DNA of 15,335 nt from Cyanobacteria bacterium UBA11370 (lineage in GTDB: Bacteria; Cyanobacteriota; Cyanobacteriia; Cyanobacteriales; Coleofasciculaceae), in NCBI GenBank assembly GCA_003486645.1, contig DNGI01000510.1:13340-28674 (forward strand), read 5' to 3'. Positions 6,271 through 13,294 of this stretch are shown piece by piece; the first letter of the stretch is position 1; every line of letters starts with the position of its first letter. The notes beneath the pieces are model-generated. The model worked only from the letters and a program-made list of their open reading frames with translations, was not told the origin of the DNA and ran no database searches. The translations under genes and the position numbers were made by a program.

Positions 6271-8835
6271 ATGCCAAAATTTTACCAATACTGGCACAGC
6301 CTTAACTGCCCCCAGCTTGTAAGGATTAAACAAATAAAAATGTTCCAGCTTCAGGTGCGGCACTTTGAGCAAAATTGTGTATTTGAGTTGTCTTGGGGAA
6401 GAGGACAACGACTTTCAGCAACCCTTATTTATCCGGAATCTCTGACAGCGAGTTATGCCGACTGGCAGCGCACCTATCTTAGTTATTATAAATCCGCATT
6501 GCGAGGACGAAAAGGAGCTAGCGCTTCTCTGGCTGTTCTACCGATAGATTGGCACGCCAAACTTGTACAAGCTGAAGCAAAACTGTTATCTGAATTCCAT
6601 CACTGGTTGCGAAGTGCAGAATTATTTGAAATTAGGGCAGCTATTGCGAATAACCATTTTTCAGATCACAGCGAACAACGAACACCAAACAACCAACAAC
6701 GGACAATTCAACTATTCCTCACCTGTCATACTCTTGAGTTAGAACGTCTGCCTTGGGAAGCGTGGGAAATTGGAGCAGAATTCCCCACCTTTGGCAGGAT
6801 TTGCTTTGTTAGAACTCCGGTAAATATTCACCAACCCAGTGTTTCAAACCACCACTATGCTTGCAGGAAAAAAGCGAGAATTTTAGTTATTTTAGGCGAT
6901 GAAACTGGACTCAATTTTAAAGGCGATCGCCAAGCCGTCAGCAAACTCTCTCGATTAGCCGAAATTGAGTTTATCGGTTGGCAACCTGGACAAGATATTC
7001 CGGAACTTAAAACTAAAATTTCTGCCGCTATTGCTTCCGAAAAAGGCTGGGATGTGTTGTTATTTGCTGGACATAGTAATGAAACACAAGTAACGGGTGG
7101 AGAATTAGCAATAGCACCTAATGCTTCAATATCAATTCGAGAAATTACTCCCCAACTTCAGTTTGCTAAAGAGCGAGGATTAAAGTTTGCACTATTCAAT
7201 TCTTGCAGTGGTTTGAGCCTTGCAAGTTCACTCATTGATTTGGGTTTATCGCAAGTAGCCGTGATGCGAGAACCGATTCACAATGCGGTAGCACAAGTGT
7301 TTTTAGTTAAGTTTATGCAGGCACTTGCAGAACATCATGATGTCCATGAATCCCTCTTAGTGGCTTGTCAGTCTCTCAAAGTTGAAAAGAATCTTACCTA
7401 TCCTAGTACCTACCTCATTCCTTCACTTTTTGGCTATCCCGATACCAAGCTTTATCGCCTTCCAGTCCAGGGATTTAAAGAGCAGTTAAAGCAGATTTTA
7501 CCGACTCGATCAGAAACGATCGCTGTTTATGCTTTAAGCTTACTCAGCTTATGTCTACCTGTGCAGGATTGGTTATTAGAGCAACGCGTTAATATCCAAG
7601 CCATTTACCGTCAACTTACAGGACAAATTCTTATTTCTGCATCCCCACCTGTATTGCTAGTGCAAATAGATGAAGAATCGCTGCAAAAAGCAGGAATTGC
7701 TAATCCTAAACCAATGAATCGGAATTATTTAGCACGTTTAATTGATCAGTTAGTACATCAGGATGCTAGAGTAGTTGGGATTGATTATGTCTTAGGTCGT
7801 CCCCTGGTAGAACGTGATAACCCTAACGCAATTTCTCCGGATGACACTTTAGCAAAATCGCTAAAAGCAGGGATACAAAAGAGTACCTCGACTACCTTTA
7901 TTTTTGCAGCTATTCAGGATGATTATTCCGCTAAATGGATAACAGTACGACCAGAAATTGCCAGCCCTAATTGGAGTTTCGTCGGTCAAATCCACTTTAT
8001 GCGTTGGTATATGAGCCTAGTGCCTTTATCAGATGCGCCTTCTCAGAAACTACCGTTTTCTTATTTACTTGCTTTAGCTAATCAATTACAATTGGAAACA
8101 GGAAATGATGGGAATTCCCCGATCAAACCGCAGCTAAACAGCGAAACAGATTTTTTCTCTCAAGTCAGCTTTTATCTGAAATCCGAAAAAGGAAAAAATT
8201 ACAAAACATTATTTTCAACGAGAGGGCAACTTCAGCCAATGACCCACTTTTCCTATAAACTCAGGCAAATGTGGTTGCATCCAATTATTGATTTTTCGAT
8301 TCCACCCGAACAGGTTTATCAGAGTATTCCAGCTTGGCAGTTACTAGAAAGTCGTGCTGATTCTCCCCAATTTTCTCATCTAGAGCAGCAAGTTGTAATT
8401 ATTGTCCCTGGAGGATATGGCGAGGCTGGGGTCTATGCAGAGGGACAAGACAGGTTCCCGGTTCCTCCTGCTATAAAATACTGGTTCAATCAGGCTTTGC
8501 CTGCGGTGCAGCGCGAGAAGTTCACGGGTGGGGAAGTTCACGCCTACATGATTCATCATTTCCTCAATCGAAGATTGGTAGTTCCTATCCCGGATTTATG
8601 GTTAATTGGTGTGGCAGTATTGTTAGGAAAACTGACAACTACAATTGGGAAAAATGTTGTTAAACAAAACCGTCAATTCTGGTGGATGCTAATCATTGGA
8701 ACGAGTATTTATGGATTAGTTAGCTTGCAGGTTTATCTTTCAGCGGGGGTTCTATTGCCTTGGCTTCTTCCGACGGTAACATTTTGCACTTATGTTTTTC
8801 CACTACTTTTAAGGAAAAAATTTCATCGCTTCTGA
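6271..8835 (+). CDS. CHAT-CHASE2 membrane sensor protein
   Basis: This 854-residue protein joins an N-terminal CHAT protease-like domain to a CHASE2 sensor. CHAT covers about residues 140-398, with H268 in LLFAGHSNE and C312 in ALFNSCSGLSLA as the predicted catalytic pair. A first membrane helix (about 415-434) leads into CHASE2, about 440-766, beginning with SPPVLLVQIDEESL and containing ARVVGIDYVLGRP. Three more helices follow (about 773-790, 803-821, 826-847), ending in a basic RKKFHRF tail. This predicts a cytoplasmic CHAT domain, an extracytoplasmic sensor and a cytoplasmic C-terminus without the usual output domain. It therefore likely converts an external signal into proteolysis; ligand and target are unknown. 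Numbering is from 6271. Met24 at 6340 is a serious alternative start, because family members usually begin at the equivalent of MFQLQV and AAGGA lies 14 bases before it. Confidence 0.88.
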   Translation: MPKFYQYWHSLNCPQLVRIKQIKMFQLQVRHFEQNCVFELSWGRGQRLSATLIYPESLTASYADWQRTYLSYYKSALRGRKGASASLAVLPIDWHAKLVQAEAKLLSEFHHWLRSAELFEIRAAIANNHFSDHSEQRTPNNQQRTIQLFLTCHTLELERLPWEAWEIGAEFPTFGRICFVRTPVNIHQPSVSNHHYACRKKARILVILGDETGLNFKGDRQAVSKLSRLAEIEFIGWQPGQDIPELKTKISAAIASEKGWDVLLFAGHSNETQVTGGELAIAPNASISIREITPQLQFAKERGLKFALFNSCSGLSLASSLIDLGLSQVAVMREPIHNAVAQVFLVKFMQALAEHHDVHESLLVACQSLKVEKNLTYPSTYLIPSLFGYPDTKLYRLPVQGFKEQLKQILPTRSETIAVYALSLLSLCLPVQDWLLEQRVNIQAIYRQLTGQILISASPPVLLVQIDEESLQKAGIANPKPMNRNYLARLIDQLVHQDARVVGIDYVLGRPLVERDNPNAISPDDTLAKSLKAGIQKSTSTTFIFAAIQDDYSAKWITVRPEIASPNWSFVGQIHFMRWYMSLVPLSDAPSQKLPFSYLLALANQLQLETGNDGNSPIKPQLNSETDFFSQVSFYLKSEKGKNYKTLFSTRGQLQPMTHFSYKLRQMWLHPIIDFSIPPEQVYQSIPAWQLLESRADSPQFSHLEQQVVIIVPGGYGEAGVYAEGQDRFPVPPAIKYWFNQALPAVQREKFTGGEVHAYMIHHFLNRRLVVPIPDLWLIGVAVLLGKLTTTIGKNVVKQNRQFWWMLIIGTSIYGLVSLQVYLSAGVLLPWLLPTVTFCTYVFPLLLRKKFHRF
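6672..6706. repeat. AC-rich repeat inside the CHAT-CHASE2 gene
   Basis: This stretch is made of GAACAAC, CAAACAACC and AACAAC units, like the AC-rich repeat at 1-22 and like repeats normally found between cyanobacterial genes. It encodes residues 134-146, a polar Q/N/R/T linker (SEQRTPNNQQRTI) immediately before the first strand of the CHAT domain. It keeps the frame open and seems tolerated as a linker insertion. Confidence 0.45.
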
Positions 8836-8842
8836 CTACTAA

Positions 8843-8948
8843 TATCATGTCCGGTTCAATAACCCTAAAAAAGATTGAGGGGGAGTTAGCGTAGCGGAAC
8901 GTAGTTCGGGGGAGAAATTTTATTATGGGTAATTATCTGGACATCATA
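8843..8948. repeat. MITE-like element with terminal inverted repeats
   Basis: TATCATGTCC (8843-8852) and GGACATCATA (8939-8948) are inverted copies matching at 9 of 10 bases. The similarity continues inward in degenerate form to AACCC (8861-8865) and GGGTAATT (8927-8934). The 106-bp element has no ORF; its centre carries GCGTAG/ACGTAG repeats and G-rich runs, like dispersed repeats of cyanobacteria. It starts 7 bases after the CHAT-CHASE2 stop and could fold into a long hairpin. No clear target duplication is seen. Confidence 0.5.
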
Positions 8949-8980
8949 TAAATTCTGAGTTAACGTAGACGCTTGCACAG

Positions 8981-9019
8981 ATGTGAACTGATCTGAACTC
9001 ATCTTCACATTCGTGAGTT
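8981..9019. promoter_or_regulatory. Competing hairpins upstream of small exported gene
   Basis: ATGTGAA (8981-8987) pairs with TTCACAT (9004-9010), and AACTCA (8996-9001) pairs with TGAGTT (9014-9019). The two stems overlap and exclude each other. The hexamer TGAACT also occurs twice (8984, 8994). This could be a regulatory leader or operator, about 80 bases before the next gene, but the evidence is only base pairing. Confidence 0.25.
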
Positions 9020-9097
9020 GTGACTGCACAAAGGATCTAACCCTTAAATTCTCCAGCCATAGTCAAAACATAGATTCGTTTTTATGGGTGTTTGGAG

Positions 9098-9379
9098 ATG
9101 AAACTCAGTTTTAACCGGATAAATTTTTTCAGTAGCTTGTTTGAGAATAGCACAATTGCAGCAATTGTGATGATAAACCCAGCCGTCGCAGGTACTTTAA
9201 GCCCTCAACATAGTGTTCAAATAACGAATCCCGCAGTGGTATCGGTAGCGGATACGGACTTGCAATTTAGAGAAGGGAATCTGTCTCCCTTGTACCTTGA
9301 CCAAAATACCATAATCTCAATTAACCAAAAAGAAGATTCACCTCCACCACGATCACGAGAAACAGGGGGAAGTGATTAA
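9098..9379 (+). CDS. Small exported protein of unknown function
   Basis: From the ATG this encodes 93 residues; a TTG six bases upstream (9092) would add two. The N-terminus MKLSFNR, a hydrophobic stretch STIAAIVMINPAVA and a following AVA-GT site look like a cleavable signal peptide (about 1-32). The mature part is polar, without cysteines, and ends in a proline/arginine/glycine-rich tail, DSPPPRSRETGGSD. That tail resembles the PPP...GG segment near the mature N-terminus of DUF928-type cyanobacterial proteins, which often neighbour CHAT/CHASE2 genes, but the similarity is too short to name the family. It follows the CHAT-CHASE2 gene after about 260 bases of repeats and converges on polA. 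It could be a partner or substrate of the CHAT proteins, or a truncated remnant. Function is not recognised. Confidence 0.55.
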   Translation: MKLSFNRINFFSSLFENSTIAAIVMINPAVAGTLSPQHSVQITNPAVVSVADTDLQFREGNLSPLYLDQNTIISINQKEDSPPPRSRETGGSD

Positions 9380-9388
9380 GATCTTCAG

Positions 9389-9426
9389 GGTTTGAAATGA
9401 GGGCGATCGCACACCTTTTTCAAACC
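9389..9426. terminator. Inverted repeat between convergent genes, possible bidirectional terminator
   Basis: GGTTTGAAA (9389-9397) and TTTCAAACC (9418-9426) form a perfect 9-bp inverted repeat in the 62-base gap between the small exported gene and the end of polA. The 20-base loop contains a HIP1 octamer (9403-9410), which is itself palindromic. A TTTTT run lies on the right arm (9416-9420), but no T-tract follows the stem, so termination is plausible from position only. Confidence 0.4.
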
Positions 9427-9441
9427 TCTACCACACCTTTT

Positions 9442-12408
9442 CTACTTAGCATCCATCCAATTCTGCCCCGCATTCACATCAACCAATAATGGCACACTTA
9501 ACTCAACCGCTAATTCCATGGTATCTCGAATTTTAAGTTGTAATTCCTCCCACTCATCCGGTGGAACTTCAAAGATTAATTCATCATGAACTTGCAACAG
9601 TAATCGCGCCTGATAATTTTGCAAAACCTCCTGCATTTTTACCATCGCAATCTTAATAATATCCGCACTAGAGCCTTGAATTGGAGCATTAGCCGCCGCC
9701 CTTAATAACCCAGCATCATATTGATCCAAATCCTTAATCTTATCCAGGTTAATCGTTTGGGGATTGCTGCCTTTATGCTTGCGGAGGCTATTACTATTGA
9801 ACTCAAAATAACGCCGTCGTCCTAAAAGAGTTTCCACATAACCTTTTGCGATCGCCTCTCGCTTCATCTGTTCCAAATAATTAAAAACCTTCGGATAGCG
9901 ATTCTTAATCCGATCAATAAACATCTTCCCTTCCGCTGCCGATACGCCTGCTTCTCGTGCAAATCGCTGCGCCCCCATGCCATAAATTACCCCAAAATTA
10001 ATGGTTTTACCTAACCGTCGTTCATCAGGGGTTACTGTTTCCTTTTCAAACAGTAACTTCGCTGTCACCGTGTGAATATCCTCATTCTTACGGTACGTTT
10101 CAACTAACACAGGTTCTTGACTTAAATGCGCTAATATCCGTAACTCAATTTGGGAATAATCCGCCGATACTAATAACCAACCTGATTCCGGTAAAAATGC
10201 CTTACGAATTTGCCGACTAAATGCTGTACGAATCGGAATATTCTGTAAGTTGGGATTAGAAGAAGACAAACGTCCCGTACTGGTAGCCGTTTGATTAAAA
10301 TCTGTATGTACTCGCTGGGTATCTGGACGGACTAAAGCAGGTAGCGCATCGACATAGGTTGATTTTAATTTAGACAAGGTGCGGTGTTCCAGCATTGTAT
10401 CAATCACTGGATGATCGCCTTGCAATTTTTCTAATGTAGCATGATCGGTAGAGTAACCCGTCTTGGTTTTTCGTGACTTCCTTCGGTCTAAATTAAGTTT
10501 TTCAAATAACAATTCACTTAACTGTTTCGGCGAACCTAGATTAAATGTTTCTCCTGCGGCTTCATACGCTTTATGCTCAATTTCTTCTAAATCTTTTTCT
10601 AGCGATTCTGAGAGTTCTTTGAGATAATCAATATCAATCCGAATCCCCTGATACTCCATTTGAGCTAACACAGGTTCTAGGGGTTGTTCAACATCCAACA
10701 ACAGTTGATGTAACGCTGAAACTGTGTCTAATTCTGCTCGAAGTTTGGGAACGAGTTGAAAGGTGCTATAAGCATCCATCCCGCAGTAATCTGCTACTGT
10801 CTGGATATCTAAATCCGCGATAGTTTTGCCCTTGGGAATATTTAACTCCTTGTAACTTTTTGGTTTAATTCCCTGCAAATAACGTTCTGCTAGATCGTTA
10901 AGATTATGGCTTTTATCTGGATTCAGTACATAACTTGCCAGCATCGTATCAAACACAACTCCTACCAGTTTAATACCCTGAACTCGCAGCACTAAACGGT
11001 CAAATTTGGCATTTTGTAATGCTTTGGGATACTCAGCACTTTCTAGAATTGGACGCAGATTTTCTAGTACTGTATCTTTATCTAAATTACTACCCTTCGT
11101 ATGGCTAATTGGAATATAAGCCACATCTTCTGGTTCAGTTCCCCAACAGCAACCCATCCCAACCAATTGAGCATCTCTGGGTTCTAAATCGCTCGTTTCG
11201 GTATCCCAAGCAACCGGAATTGTTGGATTTGTATAAGTTTGTAAGAGTTGTACTAACTCAATTAATTTATCTGGCGTATCGATAACTCTAGGTTGAATTA
11301 CAGTCGTTGGTAACAGTTGTTCTTGATAAGCTTCCGTATCAGCAGCACTAAAAAACCATAAATCTTCATCTTCACTATCAGGTTGTGAACGTTCTACGGG
11401 TACTGACTCCACGGGGGTATTTAGAACCACCTTACCCCCAAAACGTTCCTGGAGTTGGTCAATTTTGCCCAGGAATGACTGAAACTCCAATTTTTGCAGT
11501 AGGGGTTTGAGAATTTGTATATCAAATCCTTCTAATCGCCCCTCTTCTAACTCCATTTCTACAGGAGCATCAAACTTTAGTTGAGCTAAATATTTAGAAT
11601 GTTCAGCATCATTTTTGCCCGTTTGTAACTTGGTCTTCAGAGTTCCTTTAATTTGGTCTAATGAATTGTAAATATTTTCCAGAGAACCATAATCATTCAG
11701 TAACTTAACAGCCGTTTTCTCCCCAATTCCTCGAACTCCTGGAATATTATCTGATTTATCCCCACACAGCGCTTTATAATCGACCACTTGGGCGGGTGTA
11801 ATGCCAAGTTTTGTTTTGACTTCTTCTGATCCGAATTCTTCTGGACCCGTTGAACTACTCCGCTTCAAAAAATCCTTACTCAGATATAAAACTGTAATAT
11901 CTTTTTGCGGATCAACTAATTGAAATAAATCCCGATCGCCTGATAAAATTTTGACCCGATATCCCCCCTCATGCGCCCGATAGGCTAACGTTGCTAAAAC
12001 ATCATCCGCCTCATAACCGGGACAGGTTACGACTGGTAAATTCAACGCGGTTAATAATTCTTGAAGATTTTCTAAATCCGGAATAAAATCTTCTGGTGTC
12101 TCTGCTCGATCAGCTTTATAAGTTTCATCAGCTTCATGGCGAAACGTGGGCAAACCAAGATCAAAAGCAACGGCGATTGATTGGGGTTGTTCGGAAGCGA
12201 TTACTTCTAACAGAGACTTAAGAAAACCAAAACAAACACTGGTGGGAATACCCGTACTGGTTCGCAGTCCTCCATCTCGCCCTTTAGCAAAGGCATAATA
12301 GGAACGAAAGGCTAAAGAATGACCGTCAACTAGAATAAATAGCGGTCGCGTTACGGATGAAGGGTCAGCAGACACAGAACGATTAGGGGTAGAAGTGGAG
12401 TTAGACAT
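9442..12408 (-). CDS. polA: DNA polymerase I
   Basis: This 988-residue enzyme serves Okazaki fragment maturation and repair synthesis. The 5'-3' exonuclease/FEN domain covers about residues 22-320 (FILVDGHSLAFRSYY; GYEADDVLAT 131-140; SGDRDLFQL 156-164; CGDKSDNIPGVRGIGEKTA 215-233). The 3'-5' proofreading domain, about 370-560, keeps all DEDD residues: D402/E404 (WDTE), D470 (NAKFD) and Y541...D545. The polymerase domain, about 570-988, has motif A DYSQIELR (750-757), motif B RRLGKTINFGVIYG (797-810) with K801, F805 and Y809, and motif C VHDELIFE (940-947). F805 is the residue that disfavours dideoxynucleotides. An insertion of about 27 residues (871-897), between the GRRR and RAAANAPIQG segments, is absent from E. 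coli Pol I. The ATG at 12408 gives a short N-terminal extension. The peroxiredoxin gene lies upstream on the same strand. Confidence 0.98.
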   Translation of the reverse strand: MSNSTSTPNRSVSADPSSVTRPLFILVDGHSLAFRSYYAFAKGRDGGLRTSTGIPTSVCFGFLKSLLEVIASEQPQSIAVAFDLGLPTFRHEADETYKADRAETPEDFIPDLENLQELLTALNLPVVTCPGYEADDVLATLAYRAHEGGYRVKILSGDRDLFQLVDPQKDITVLYLSKDFLKRSSSTGPEEFGSEEVKTKLGITPAQVVDYKALCGDKSDNIPGVRGIGEKTAVKLLNDYGSLENIYNSLDQIKGTLKTKLQTGKNDAEHSKYLAQLKFDAPVEMELEEGRLEGFDIQILKPLLQKLEFQSFLGKIDQLQERFGGKVVLNTPVESVPVERSQPDSEDEDLWFFSAADTEAYQEQLLPTTVIQPRVIDTPDKLIELVQLLQTYTNPTIPVAWDTETSDLEPRDAQLVGMGCCWGTEPEDVAYIPISHTKGSNLDKDTVLENLRPILESAEYPKALQNAKFDRLVLRVQGIKLVGVVFDTMLASYVLNPDKSHNLNDLAERYLQGIKPKSYKELNIPKGKTIADLDIQTVADYCGMDAYSTFQLVPKLRAELDTVSALHQLLLDVEQPLEPVLAQMEYQGIRIDIDYLKELSESLEKDLEEIEHKAYEAAGETFNLGSPKQLSELLFEKLNLDRRKSRKTKTGYSTDHATLEKLQGDHPVIDTMLEHRTLSKLKSTYVDALPALVRPDTQRVHTDFNQTATSTGRLSSSNPNLQNIPIRTAFSRQIRKAFLPESGWLLVSADYSQIELRILAHLSQEPVLVETYRKNEDIHTVTAKLLFEKETVTPDERRLGKTINFGVIYGMGAQRFAREAGVSAAEGKMFIDRIKNRYPKVFNYLEQMKREAIAKGYVETLLGRRRYFEFNSNSLRKHKGSNPQTINLDKIKDLDQYDAGLLRAAANAPIQGSSADIIKIAMVKMQEVLQNYQARLLLQVHDELIFEVPPDEWEELQLKIRDTMELAVELSVPLLVDVNAGQNWMDAK

Positions 12409-12538
12409 AGCCCTATTTTAGCGAGCCTGTCGGTTGGGTTTTCGGTCAATTCGCTTCCTGATGGTTTATCACTCATCTTTAACCTTTTGCTTTTGACGAT
12501 AACTTCGTTCCCAATCAGAGAAATTTGATCGGCTTTAG

Positions 12539-12605
12539 GCGATCGCATTCCCGAATCTTCACGGGTGCGATCGCACCCGTAGGGGCACAGCATTACCGTG
12601 CCCTT
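12539..12605. repeat. Double HIP1 with long palindrome and adjacent hairpin
   Basis: Two HIP1 octamers sit 28 bases apart (12539-12546 and 12567-12574). The second is the centre of a perfect 20-bp palindrome (12561-12580, half-site ACGGGTGCGA). Right beside it, GGGCAC (12583-12588) and GTGCCC (12598-12603) form a hairpin with a 9-base loop; the AGGGGCACAGCATT wording resembles dispersed cyanobacterial repeats. The element lies between prxQ and polA and ends about 10 bases past the prxQ stop, so it may terminate that transcript. Confidence 0.5.
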
Positions 12606-12613
12606 AACTGTTA

Positions 12614-13048
12614 TTAGCTCATTGCTGCTAAGATATCTTGAGCGTGAGTAGCTGTTTTCACATTCTCATCAACATAGGAAATCTTCCCACTCTCATCAAT
12701 AATGTAAGTTACGCGCTTGGAATAACCACCGCCATCAACGTCGTAAGCCTTAGTAATCGCTCCATCCACATCCGCTAATAATTGAAACGGTAAACCATAT
12801 TTTTCTTGGAATTTTTTGTGAGATGCCTCATCATCCATGCTGACACCCAGTACTACCATGTCTTTGCCTTGATATTCAGGATAATTGTCCCGAAAACTTT
12901 GGGCTTCTTTCGTACAGCCAGGAGTGTCGTCTTTAGGATAAAAATACAAAACAACAGTTTTCCCCGCTAAATCGGATAGTGAGATCGTATTACCATCGGA
13001 GTCTTTAGCAGTAAATGCCGGAGCATCCATACCAACTTTAAGAGCCAT
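12614..13048 (-). CDS. bcp: Bcp/PrxQ-type peroxiredoxin, apparently 1-Cys
   Basis: This 144-residue thiol peroxidase should reduce hydrogen peroxide and organic hydroperoxides in the cytoplasm. It has the AhpC/TSA thioredoxin-like fold: VGMDAPAF at the start, VVLYFYPKDDTPGCT (32-46) with peroxidatic C45 and its P38/T42 surroundings, and R53 in SFRD. Most Bcp/PrxQ proteins have a resolving cysteine five residues after the first; here that position is Q50, and C45 is the only cysteine in the protein. It may therefore use an external thiol. The reading frame stays open upstream to 13126, but the ATG at 13048 gives the standard family N-terminus (MALKVG...), with AGGAAAG about 10 bases before it. 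The longer start would also place likely regulatory DNA inside the gene. It precedes polA on the same strand, 205 bases apart. Confidence 0.93.
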   Translation of the reverse strand: MALKVGMDAPAFTAKDSDGNTISLSDLAGKTVVLYFYPKDDTPGCTKEAQSFRDNYPEYQGKDMVVLGVSMDDEASHKKFQEKYGLPFQLLADVDGAITKAYDVDGGGYSKRVTYIIDESGKISYVDENVKTATHAQDILAAMS

Positions 13049-13085
13049 AGGTTGTCTTTCCTGTTTGTGTAATGGGATCGTTTCC

Positions 13086-13111
13086 TTGTAAATATTACAA
13101 TAGATTACAAT
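13086..13111. promoter_or_regulatory. HLR1-like repeat overlapping a PerR/Fur-like palindrome
   Basis: ATTACAAT occurs at 13094-13101 and again at 13104-13111, a 10-base period. This matches the HLR1 consensus for the response regulator RpaB (G/T-TTACA-W-W, 2 bases, repeated) except for the first base of each half. Overlapping it, TTGTAAATATTACAA (13086-13100) is a 7-1-7 near-palindrome matching 11 of 14 defined positions of the Bacillus PerR box. The sites lie 38-63 bases before the peroxiredoxin start, where they could control its transcription by light or peroxide. No clear -35/-10 pair could be fixed. Confidence 0.45.
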
Positions 13112-13206
13112 TAACTCCGATCTCAAATTCCCATTGTCCTTTCACCTTTGCCCAGCTCAAGAACCCGTTTAGGGTGCTTATTCGACTAGTATTGACTTAT
13201 GTATTT

Positions 13207-13223
13207 GTTAGCTTTCCGTTAGC
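13207..13223. promoter_or_regulatory. GTTAGC direct repeat, 11-base period
   Basis: GTTAGC occurs at 13207-13212 and 13218-13223, about one helical turn apart, followed by GTTAAC (13236) and GTTAAG (13250). Direct repeats with an 11-base period are typical of OmpR/PhoB-type response regulator sites, including cyanobacterial Pho boxes, but these units do not match a known consensus well. They lie 70-90 bases before the Npun_F0494-like gene. Confidence 0.25.
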
Positions 13224-13294
13224 AAAAACGTATCGGTTAACATAGAAGCGTTAAGAGCGCGGTTCAGTATGGTGTTAATTTGCCCACCGTTGTA

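Noticed and set aside
8981..9010. CRP-type site TGTGA...TCACA before the small exported gene
   Set aside because: The half-sites are 18 bases apart, while the known SyCRP1 site has 6 bases between them.
12351..12593. 80-residue ORF on the minus strand upstream of polA
   Set aside because: It runs through the HIP1/palindrome repeat region and overlaps the polA start; the protein has no recognisable family and begins inside repeat DNA.
13049..13126. Longer N-terminus for the peroxiredoxin
   Set aside because: Family members begin at the MALKVG equivalent, a ribosome site precedes 13048, and the extra segment is AT-rich regulatory-looking DNA.
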